From Oscheius dolichura (Eukaryota; Nematoda; Chromadorea; Rhabditida; Rhabditidae): a stretch of 64,000 nt of DNA. The DNA lies in the NCBI GenBank assembly GCA_932521035.1, contig OW051494.1:10774001-10838000 (forward strand), written 5' to 3'. The position numbers and the translations under genes were made by a program. This document shows, piece by piece, positions 50,401 through 61,300 of the stretch (positions within the stretch are counted from its first letter, which is position 1; each line of letters begins with the position of its first letter). The notes under the pieces are model-generated. The model worked only from the letters and a program-made list of their open reading frames with translations, was not told the DNA's origin and searched no databases.

Positions 50401-53400
50401 CTCCGGTGGACGCGTACTTTTTGTTACATTTTTTACGCTGGTGGTGGATTCAGCGGGGTCGTGGAATGTTCCGAGGGGCTCTGCGGTGGACGCGTACTTT
50501 TTGTTACATTTTTTACGCTGGTGGTGGATTCAGTGGGGTCGTGGAATGTTCCGAGGGGCTCTGCGGTGGACGCGTACTTTTTGTTACATTTTTTACGCTG
50601 GTGGAATGTTCTGATTGGGTCTGCGGTGGACGCGTACTTTTTGTTACATTTTTTACGCTGGTGGTGGTTTCACTGGGGTCTCCGGTGGACGCGTACTTTT
50701 TGTTACATTTTTTACGCTGGTGGTGGATTCAGCGGGGTCGTGGAATGTTCCGAGGGGCTCTGCGGTGGACGCGTACTTTTTGTTACATTTTTTACGCTGG
50801 TGGTGTCTTCAGTGGGGTCGTGGAATGTTCCGAGGGGCTTTGCGGTGGACGCGTACTTTTTGTTACATTTTTTACGCTGGTGGAATGTTCTGATTGGGTC
50901 TGCGGTGGACGCGTACTTTTTGTTACATTTTTTACGCTGGTGGTGGATTCAGCGGGGTCGTGGAATGTTCCGAGGGGCTCTGCGGTGGACGCGTACTTTT
51001 TGTTACATTTTTTACGCTGGTGGTGGTTTCACTGGGGTCTCCGGTGGACGCGTACTTTTTGTTACATTTTTTACGCTGGTGGTGGTTTCACTGGGGTCTC
51101 CGGTGGACGCGTACTTTTTGTTACATTTTTTACGCTGGTGGAATGTTCTGATTGGGTCTGCGGTGGACGCGTACTTTTTGTTACATTTTTTACGCTGGTG
51201 GTGGATTCAGCGGGGTCGTGGAATGTTCCGAGGGGCTCTGCGGTGGACGCGTACTTTTTGTTACATTTTTTACGCTGGTGGTGGATTCAGCGGGGTCGTG
51301 GAATGTTCCGAGGGGCTCTGCGGTGGACGCGTACTTTTTGTTACATTTTTTACGCTGGTGGTGGTTTCACTGGGGTCTCCGGTGGACGCGTACTTTTTGT
51401 TACATTTTTTACGCTGGTGGTGGATTCAGCGGGGTCGTGGAATGTTCCGAGGGGCTCTGCGGTGGACGCGTACTTTTTGTTACATTTTTTACGCTGGTGG
51501 TGGATTCAGCGGGGTCGTGGAATGTTCCGAGGGGCTCTGCGGTGGACGCGTACTTTTTGTTACATTTTTTACGCTGGTGGTGGTTTCACTGGGGTCTCCG
51601 GTGGACGCGTACTTTTTGTTACATTTTTTACGCTGGTGGTGGATTCAGCGGGGTCGTGGAATGTTCCGAGGGGCTCTGCGGTGGACGCGTACTTTTTGTT
51701 ACATTTTTTACGCTGGTGGTGGATTCAGTGGGGTCGTGGAATGTTCCGAGGGGCTCTGCGGTGGACGCGTACTTTTTGTTACATTTTTTACGCTGGTGGA
51801 ATGTTCTGATTGGGTCTGCGGTGGACGCGTACTTTTTGTTACATTTTTTACGCTGGTGGTGGTTTCACTGGGGTCTCCGGTGGACGCGTACTTTTTGTTA
51901 CATTTTTTACGCTGGTGGTGGATTCAGCGGGGTCGTGGAATGTTCCGAGGGGCTCTGCGGTGGACGCGTACTTTTTGTTACATTTTTTACGCTGGTGGTG
52001 TCTTCAGTGGGGTCGTGGAATGTTCCGAGGGGCTTTGCGGTGGACGCGTACTTTTTGTTACATTTTTTACGCTGGTGGAATGTTCTGATTGGGTCTGCGG
52101 TGGACGCGTACTTTTTGTTACATTTTTTACGCTGGTGGTGGATTCAGCGGGGTCGTGGAATGTTCCGAGGGGCTCTGCGGTGGACGCGTACTTTTTGTTA
52201 CATTTTTTACGCTGGTGGTGGTTTCACTGGGGTCTCCGGTGGACGCGTACTTTTTGTTACATTTTTTACGCTGGTGGTGGTTTCACTGGGGTCTCCGGTG
52301 GACGCGTACTTTTTGTTACATTTTTTACGCTGGTGGTGGATTCAGCGGGGTCGTGGAATGTTCCGAGGGGCTCTGCGGTGGACGCGTACTTTTTGTTACA
52401 TTTTTTACGCTGGTGGTGGTTTCACTGGGGTCTCCGGTGGACGCGTACTTTTTGTTACATTTTTTACGCTGGTGGTGGATTCAGTGGGGTCGTGGAATGT
52501 TCCGAGGGGCTCTGCGGTGGACGCGTACTTTTTGTTACATTTTTTACGCTGGTGGTGGATTCAGCGGGGTCGTGGAATGTTCCGAGGGGCTCTGCGGTGG
52601 ACGCGTACTTTTTGTTACATTTTTTACGCTGGTGGTGGATTCAGCGGGGTCGTGGAATGTTCCGAGGGGCTCTGCGGTGGACGCGTACTTTTTGTTACAT
52701 TTTTTACGCTGGTGGTGGATTCAGTGGGGTCGTGGAATGTTCCGAGGGGCTCTGCGGTGGACGCGTACTTTTTGTTACATTTTTTACGCTGGTGGAATGT
52801 TCTGATTGGGTCTGCGGTGGACGCGTACTTTTTGTTACATTTTTTACGCTGGTGGTGGTTTCACTGGGGTCTCCGGTGGACGCGTACTTTTTGTTACATT
52901 TTTTACGCTGGTGGTGGATTCAGCGGGGTCGTGGAATGTTCCGAGGGGCTCTGCGGTGGACGCGTACTTTTTGTTACATTTTTTACGCTGGTGGTGGATT
53001 CAGTGGGGTCGTGGAATGTTCCGAGGGGCTCTGCGGTGGACGCGTACTTTTTGTTACATTTTTTACGCTGGTGGAATGTTCTGATTGGGTCTGCGGTGGA
53101 CGCGTACTTTTTGTTACATTTTTTACGCTGGTGGTGGTTTCACTGGGGTCTCCGGTGGACGCGTACTTTTTGTTACATTTTTTACGCTGGTGGTGGATTC
53201 AGCAGGGTCGTAGAATGTTCCGAGGGGCTCTGCGGTGGACGCGTACTTTTTGTTACATTTTTTACGCTGGTGGTGGATTCAGCGGGGTCGTGGAATGTTC
53301 CGAGGGGCTTTGCGGTGGACGCGTACTTTTTGTTACATTTTTTACGCTGGTGGAATGTTCTGATTGGGTCTGCGGTGGACGCGTACTTTTTGTTACATTT

Positions 53401-53859
53401 TTTACGCTGGTGGAATGTTCTGATTGGGTCTGCAGTGGACGCGTACTTTTTGTTACATTTTTTACGCTGGTGGTGGATTCAGCGGGGTCGTGGAATGTTC
53501 CGAGGGGCTTTGCGGTGGACGCGTACTTTTTGTTACATTTTTTACGCTGGTGGAATGTTCTGATTGGGTCTGCGGTGGACGCGTACTTTTTGTTACATTT
53601 TTTACGCTGGTGGTGGATTCAGCGGGGTCGTGGAATGTTCCGAGGGGCTCTGCGGTGGACGCGTACTTTTTGTTACATTTTTTACGCTGGTGGAATGTTC
53701 TGATTGGGTCTGCGGTGGACGCGTACTTTTTGTTACATTTTTTACGCTGGTGGTGGATTCAGCGGGGTCGTGGAATGTTCCGAGGGGCTTTGCGGTGGAC
53801 GCGTACTTTTTGTTACATTTTTTACGCTGGTGGTGGTTTCACTGGGGTCTCCGGTGGAC

Positions 53860-55740
53860 GCGTACTTTTTGTTCCTTTTTTTACGCTGGTGGTGGATTCA
53901 GCGGGGTCGTGGAATGTTCCGAGGGGCTCTGCGGTGGACGCGTACTTTTTGTTACATTTTTTACGCTGGTGGTGTCTTCAGTGGGGTCGTGGAATGTTCC
54001 GAGGGGCTTTGCGGTGGACGCGTACTTTTTGTTACATTTTTTACGCTGGTGGTGGATTCAGCAGGGTCGTAGAATGTTCCGAGGGGCTCTGCGGTGGACG
54101 CGTACTTTTTGTTACATTTTTTACGCTGGTGGTGGATTCAGCGGGTCGTGGAATGTTCCGAGGGGCTTTGCGGTGGACGCGTACTTTTTGTTACATTTTT
54201 TACGCTGGTGGAATGTTCTGATTGGGTCTGCGGTGGACGCGTACTTTTTGTTACATTTTTTACGCTGGTGGTGGATTCAGCGGGGTCGTGGAATGTTCCG
54301 AGGGGCTCTGCGGTGGACGCGTACTTTTTGTTACATTTTTTTACGCTGGTGGAATGTTCTGATTGGGTCTGCGGTGGACGCGTACTTTTTGTTACATTTT
54401 TTACGCTGGTGGTGGATTCAGCAGGGTCGTAGAATGTTCCGAGGGGCTCTGCGGTGGACGCGTACTTTTTGTTACATTTTTTACGCTGGTGGTGGATTCA
54501 GCGGGGTCGTGGAATGTTCCGAGGGGCTTTGCGGTGGACGCGTACTTTTTGTTACATTTTTTACGCTGGTGGTGGATTCAGCGGGGTCGTGGAATGTTCC
54601 GAGGGGCTCTGCGGTGGACGCGTACTTTTTGTTACATTTTTTACGCTGGTGGTGGATTCAGCGGGGTCGTGGAATGTTCCGAGGGGCTCTGCGGTGGACG
54701 CGTACTTTTTGTTACATTTTTTACGCTGGTGGTGGATTCAGCAGGGTCGTAGAATGTTCCGAGGGGCTCTGCGGTGGACGCGTACTTTTTGTTACATTTT
54801 TTACGCTGGTGGTGGATTCAGCGGGGTCGTGGAATGTTCCGAGGGGCTTTGCGGTGGACGCGTACTTTTTGTTACATTTTTTACGCTGGTGGAATGTTCT
54901 GATTGGGTCTGCGGTGGACGCGTACTTTTTGTTACATTTTTTACGCTGGTGGTGGATTCAGCGGGGTCGTGGAATGTTCCGAGGGGCTCTGCGGTGGACG
55001 CGTACTTTTTGTTACATTTTTTACGCTGGTGGAATGTTCTGATTGGGTCTGCGGTGGACGCGTACTTTTTGTTACATTTTTTACGCTGGTGGTGGATTCA
55101 GCAGGGTCGTAGAATGTTCCGAGGGGCTTTGCGGTGGGACGCGTACTTTTTGTTACATTTTTTACGCTGGTGGTGGATTCAGCGGGGTCGTGGAATGTTC
55201 CGAGGGGCTCTGCGGTGGACGCGTACTTTTTGTTACATTTTTTACGCTGGTGGTGTCTTCAGTGGGGTCGTGGAATGTTCCGAGGGGCTTTGCGGTGGAC
55301 GCGTACTTTTTGTTACATTTTTTACGCTGGTGGTGGATTCAGCAGGGTCGTAGAATGTTCCGAGGGGCTCTGCGGTGGACGCGTACTTTTTGTTACATTT
55401 TTTACGCTGGTGGTGGATTCAGCGGGGTCGTGGAATGTTCCGAGGGGCTTTGCGGTGGACGCGTACTTTTTGTTACATTTTTACGCTGGTGGAATGTTCT
55501 GATTGGGTCTGCGGTGGACGCGTACTTTTTGTTACATTTTTTACGCTGGTGGTGGATTCAGCGGGGTCGTGGAATGTTCCGAGGGGCTCTGCGGTGGACG
55601 CGTACTTTTTGTTACATTTTTTACGCTGGTGGTGGATTCAGCGGGGGTCGTGGAATGTTCCGAGGGGCTCTGCGGTGGACGCGTACTTTTTGTTACATTT
55701 TTTACGCTGGTGGTGGTTTCACTGGGGTCTGCGGTGGACG
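53860..55740. repeat. Indel-rich stretch of array 3
   Basis: Rare length changes cluster here: GTTCCTTTTTTTACG near 53871, loss of one G in GCGGGTCGTGG near 54142, an extra T in the T run near 54335, an extra G in GCGGTGGGACGCG near 55134, loss of T near 55478, and an extra G in GCGGGGGTCGTGG near 55642. A B-type unit with GGGGTCTGCGG instead of GGGGTCTCCGG lies at about 55725 and recurs near 57125. Elsewhere in 47 kb I noticed only one comparable indel, a lost T near 38421. Confidence 0.8.
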
Positions 55741-58221
55741 CGTACTTTTTGTTACATTTTTTACGCTGGTGGTGGATTCAGCGGGGTCGTGGAATGTTCC
55801 GAGGGGCTCTGCGGTGGACGCGTACTTTTTGTTACATTTTTTACGCTGGTGGAATGTTCTGATTGGGTCTGCGGTGGACGCGTACTTTTTGTTACATTTT
55901 TTACGCTGGTGGTGGATTCAGCGGGGTCGTGGAATGTTCCGAGGGGCTTTGCGGTGGACGCGTACTTTTTGTTACATTTTTTACGCTGGTGGTGGATTCA
56001 GCAGGGTCGTAGAATGTTCCGAGGGGCTCTGCGGTGGACGCGTACTTTTTGTTACATTTTTTACGCTGGTGGTGGATTCAGCGGGGTCGTGGAATGTTCC
56101 GAGGGGCTTTGCGGTGGACGCGTACTTTTTGTTACATTTTTTACGCTGGTGGAATGTTCTGATTGGGTCTGCGGTGGACGCGTACTTTTTGTTACATTTT
56201 TTACGCTGGTGGTGGATTCAGCGGGGTCGTGGAATGTTCCGAGGGGCTCTGCGGTGGACGCGTACTTTTTGTTACATTTTTTACGCTGGTGGAATGTTCT
56301 GATTGGGTCTGCGGTGGACGCGTACTTTTTGTTACATTTTTTACGCTGGTGGTGGATTCAGCGGGGTCGTGGAATGTTCCGAGGGGCTCTGCGGTGGACG
56401 CGTACTTTTTGTTACATTTTTTACGCTGGTGGTGGATTCAGCGGGGTCGTGGAATGTTCCGAGGGGCTTTGCGGTGGACGCGTACTTTTTGTTACATTTT
56501 TTACGCTGGTGGAATGTTCTGATTGGGTCTGCGGTGGACGCGTACTTTTTGTTACATTTTTTACGCTGGTGGTGGATTCAGCGGGGTCGTGGAATGTTCC
56601 GAGGGGCTCTGCGGTGGACGCGTACTTTTTGTTACATTTTTTACGCTGGTGGAATGTTCTGATTGGGTCTGCGGTGGACGCGTACTTTTTGTTACATTTT
56701 TTACGCTGGTGGTGGATTCAGCGGGGTCGTGGAATGTTCCGAGGGGCTCTGCGGTGGACGCGTACTTTTTGTTACATTTTTTACGCTGGTGGTGGATTCA
56801 GCGGGGTCGTGGAATGTTCCGAGGGGCTTTGCGGTGGACGCGTACTTTTTGTTACATTTTTTACGCTGGTGGTGGATTCAGCGGGGTCGTGGAATGTTCC
56901 GAGGGGCTCTGCGGTGGACGCGTACTTTTTGTTACATTTTTTACGCTGGTGGTGGATTCAGCGGGGTCGTGGAATGTTCCGAGGGGCTCTGCGGTGGACG
57001 CGTACTTTTTGTTACATTTTTTACGCTGGTGGTGGATTCAGCGGGGTCGTGGAATGTTCCGAGGGGCTCTGCGGTGGACGCGTACTTTTTGTTACATTTT
57101 TTACGCTGGTGGTGGTTTCACTGGGGTCTGCGGTGGACGCGTACTTTTTGTTACATTTTTTACGCTGGTGGTGGATTCAGCGGGGTCGTGGAATGTTCCG
57201 AGGGGCTCTGCGGTGGACGCGTACTTTTTGTTACATTTTTTACGCTGGTGGAATGTTCTGATTGGGTCTGCGGTGGACGCGTACTTTTTGTTACATTTTT
57301 TACGCTGGTGGTGGATTCAGCGGGGTCGTGGAATGTTCCGAGGGGCTTTGCGGTGGACGCGTACTTTTTGTTACATTTTTTACGCTGGTGGTGGATTCAG
57401 CAGGGTCGTAGAATGTTCCGAGGGGCTCTGCGGTGGACGCGTACTTTTTGTTACATTTTTTACGCTGGTGGTGGATTCAGCGGGGTCGTGGAATGTTCCG
57501 AGGGGCTTTGCGGTGGACGCGTACTTTTTGTTACATTTTTTACGCTGGTGGAATGTTCTGATTGGGTCTGCGGTGGACGCGTACTTTTTGTTACATTTTT
57601 TACGCTGGTGGTGGATTCAGCGGGGTCGTGGAATGTTCCGAGGGGCTTTGCGGTGGACGCGTACTTTTTGTTACATTTTTTACGCTGGTGGAATGTTCTG
57701 ATTGGGTCTGCGGTGGACGCGTACTTTTTGTTACATTTTTTACGCTGGTGGTGGATTCAGCGGGGTCGTGGAATGTTCCGAGGGGCTCTGCGGTGGACGC
57801 GTACTTTTTGTTACATTTTTTACGCTGGTGGTGTCTTCAGTGGGGTCGTGGAATGTTCCGAGGGGCTTTGCGGTGGACGCGTACTTTTTGTTACATTTTT
57901 TACGCTGGTGGTGGATTCAGCAGGGTCGTAGAATGTTCCGAGGGGCTCTGCGGTGGACGCGTACTTTTTGTTACATTTTTTACGCTGGTGGTGGATTCAG
58001 CGGGGTCGTGGAATGTTCCGAGGGGCTTTGCGGTGGACGCGTACTTTTTGTTACATTTTTTACGCTGGTGGTGGATTCAGCGGGGTCGTGGAATGTTCCG
58101 AGGGGCTTTGCGGTGGACGCGTACTTTTTGTTACATTTTTTACGCTGGTGGTGGATTCAGCAGGGTCGTAGAATGTTCCGAGGGGCTCTGCGGTGGACGC
58201 GTACTTTTTGTTACATTTTTT

Positions 58222-58301
58222 ACGCTGGTGGTGGATTCAGCGGGGTCGTGGAATGTTCTGATTGGGTCTGCGGTGGACGCGTACTTTTTGTTACATTTTT
58301 T
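58222..58301. repeat. Hybrid 80-bp unit (A-type M1 joined to C-type M2)
   Basis: This unit has the complete M1 of type A (GATTCAGCGGGGTCGTGG) followed by the M2 typical of type C (AATGTTCTGATTGGGTCTGC). Elsewhere M1 is followed by TTCCGAGGGG and TTCTGATTGG occurs directly after H. It is therefore a recombinant of the two unit types, and I noticed only this one clear example. Confidence 0.85.
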
Positions 58302-61300
58302 ACGCTGGTGGTGGATTCAGCGGGGTCGTGGAATGTTCCGAGGGGCTCTGCGGTGGACGCGTACTTTTTGTTACATTTTTTACGCTGGTGGTGGATTCAG
58401 CGGGGTCGTGGAATGTTCCGAGGGGCTCTGCGGTGGACGCGTACTTTTTGTTACATTTTTTACGCTGGTGGTGGTTTCACTGGGGTCTCCGGTGGACGCG
58501 TACTTTTTGTTACATTTTTTACGCTGGTGGTGGATTCAGCGGGGTCGTGGAATGTTCCGAGGGGCTCTGCGGTGGACGCGTACTTTTTGTTACATTTTTT
58601 ACGCTGGTGGTGGTTTCACTGGGGTCTCCGGTGGACGCGTACTTTTTGTTACATTTTTTACGCTGGTGGTGGATTCAGCGGGGTCGTGGAATGTTCCGAG
58701 GGGCTCTGCGGTGGACGCGTACTTTTTGTTACATTTTTTACGCTGGTGGTGGATTCAGCGGGGTCGTGGAATGTTCCGAGGGGCTCTGCGGTGGACGCGT
58801 ACTTTTTGTTACATTTTTTACGCTGGTGGTGGTTTCACTGGGGTCTCCGGTGGACGCGTACTTTTTGTTACATTTTTTACGCTGGTGGTGGTTTCACTGG
58901 GGTCTCCGGTGGACGCGTACTTTTTGTTACATTTTTTACGCTGGTGGTGGATTCAGCGGGGTCGTGGAATGTTCCGAGGGGCTCTGCGGTGGACGCGTAC
59001 TTTTTGTTACATTTTTTACGCTGGTGGTGGTTTCACTGGGGTCTCCGGTGGACGCGTACTTTTTGTTACATTTTTTACGCTGGTGGTGGATTCAGTGGGG
59101 TCGTGGAATGTTCCGAGGGGCTCTGCGGTGGTCGCGTACTTTTTGTTACATTTTTTACGCTGGTGGTGGATTCAGCGGGGTCGTGGAATGTTCCGAGGGG
59201 CTCTGCGGTGGACGCGTACTTTTTGTTACATTTTTTACGCTGGTGGTGGATTCAGCGGGGTCGTGGAATGTTCCGAGGGGCTCTGCGGTGGACGCGTACT
59301 TTTTGTTACATTTTTTACGCTGGTGGTGGATTCAGTGGGGTCGTGGAATGTTCCGAGGGGCTCTGCGGTGGACGCGTACTTTTTGTTACATTTTTTACGC
59401 TGGTGGAATGTTCTGATTGGGTCTGCGGTGGACGCGTACTTTTTGTTACATTTTTTACGCTGGTGGTGGTTTCACTGGGGTCTCCGGTGGACGCGTACTT
59501 TTTGTTACATTTTTTACGCTGGTGGTGGATTCAGCGGGGTCGTGGAATGTTCCGAGGGGCTCTGCGGTGGACGCGTACTTTTTGTTACATTTTTTACGCT
59601 GGTGGTGTCTTCAGTGGGGTCGTGGAATGTTCCGAGGGGCTTTGCGGTGGACGCGTACTTTTTGTTACATTTTTTACGCTGGTGGAATGTTCTGATTGGG
59701 TCTGCGGTGGACGCGTACTTTTTGTTACATTTTTTACGCTGGTGGTGGATTCAGCGGGGTCGTGGAATGTTCCGAGGGGCTTTGCGGTGGACGCGTACTT
59801 TTTGTTACATTTTTTACGCTGGTGGAATGTTCTGATTGGGTCTGCGGTGGACGCGTACTTTTTGTTACATTTTTTACGCTGGTGGTGGATTCAGCGGGGT
59901 CGTGGAATGTTCCGAGGGGCTCTGCGGTGGACGCGTACTTTTTGTTACATTTTTTACGCTGGTGGTGGATTCAGTGGGGTCGTGGAATGTTCCGAGGGGC
60001 TCTGCGGTGGACGCGTACTTTTTGTTACATTTTTTACGCTGGTGGAATGTTCTGATTGGGTCTGCGGTGGACGCGTACTTTTTGTTACATTTTTTACGCT
60101 GGTGGTGGTTTCACTGGGGTCTCCGGTGGACGCGTACTTTTTGTTACATTTTTTACGCTGGTGGTGGATTCAGCAGGGTCGTAGAATGTTCCGAGGGGCT
60201 CTGCGGTGGACGCGTACTTTTTGTTACATTTTTTACGCTGGTGGTGGATTCAGCGGGGTCGTGGAATGTTCCGAGGGGCTTTGCGGTGGACGCGTACTTT
60301 TTGTTACATTTTTTACGCTGGTGGAATGTTCTGATTGGGTCTGCGGTGGACGCGTACTTTTTGTTACATTTTTTACGCTGGTGGAATGTTCTGATTGGGT
60401 CTGCGGTGGACGCGTACTTTTTGTTACATTTTTTACGCTGGTGGTGGATTCAGCGGGGTCGTGGAATGTTCCGAGGGGCTTTGCGGTGGACGCGTACTTT
60501 TTGTTACATTTTTTACGCTGGTGGTGGATTCAGCGGGGTCGTGGAATGTTCCGAGGGGCTCTGCGGTGGACGCGTACTTTTTGTTACATTTTTTACGCTG
60601 GTGGTGGATTCAGTGGGGTCGTGGAATGTTCCGAGGGGCTCTGCGGTGGACGCGTACTTTTTGTTACATTTTTTACGCTGGTGGAATGTTCTGATTGGGT
60701 CTGCGGTGGACGCGTACTTTTTGTTACATTTTTTACGCTGGTGGTGGTTTCACTGGGGTCTCCGGTGGACGCGTACTTTTTGTTACATTTTTTACGCTGG
60801 TGGTGGATTCAGCAGGGTCGTAGAATGTTCCGAGGGGCTCTGCGGTGGACGCGTACTTTTTGTTACATTTTTTACGCTGGTGGTGGATTCAGCGGGGTCG
60901 TGGAATGTTCCGAGGGGCTTTGCGGTGGACGCGTACTTTTTGTTACATTTTTTACGCTGGTGGAATGTTCTGATTGGGTCTGCGGTGGACGCGTACTTTT
61001 TGTTACATTTTTTACGCTGGTGGAATGTTCTGATTGGGTCTGCGGTGGACGCGTACTTTTTGTTACATTTTTTACGCTGGTGGTGGATTCAGCGGGGTCG
61101 TGGAATGTTCCGAGGGGCTTTGCGGTGGACGCGTACTTTTTGTTACATTTTTTACGCTGGTGGAATGTTCTGATTGGGTCTGCGGTGGACGCGTACTTTT
61201 TGTTACATTTTTTACGCTGGTGGTGGATTCAGCGGGGTCGTGGAATGTTCCGAGGGGCTCTGCGGTGGACGCGTACTTTTTGTTACATTTTTTACGCTGG

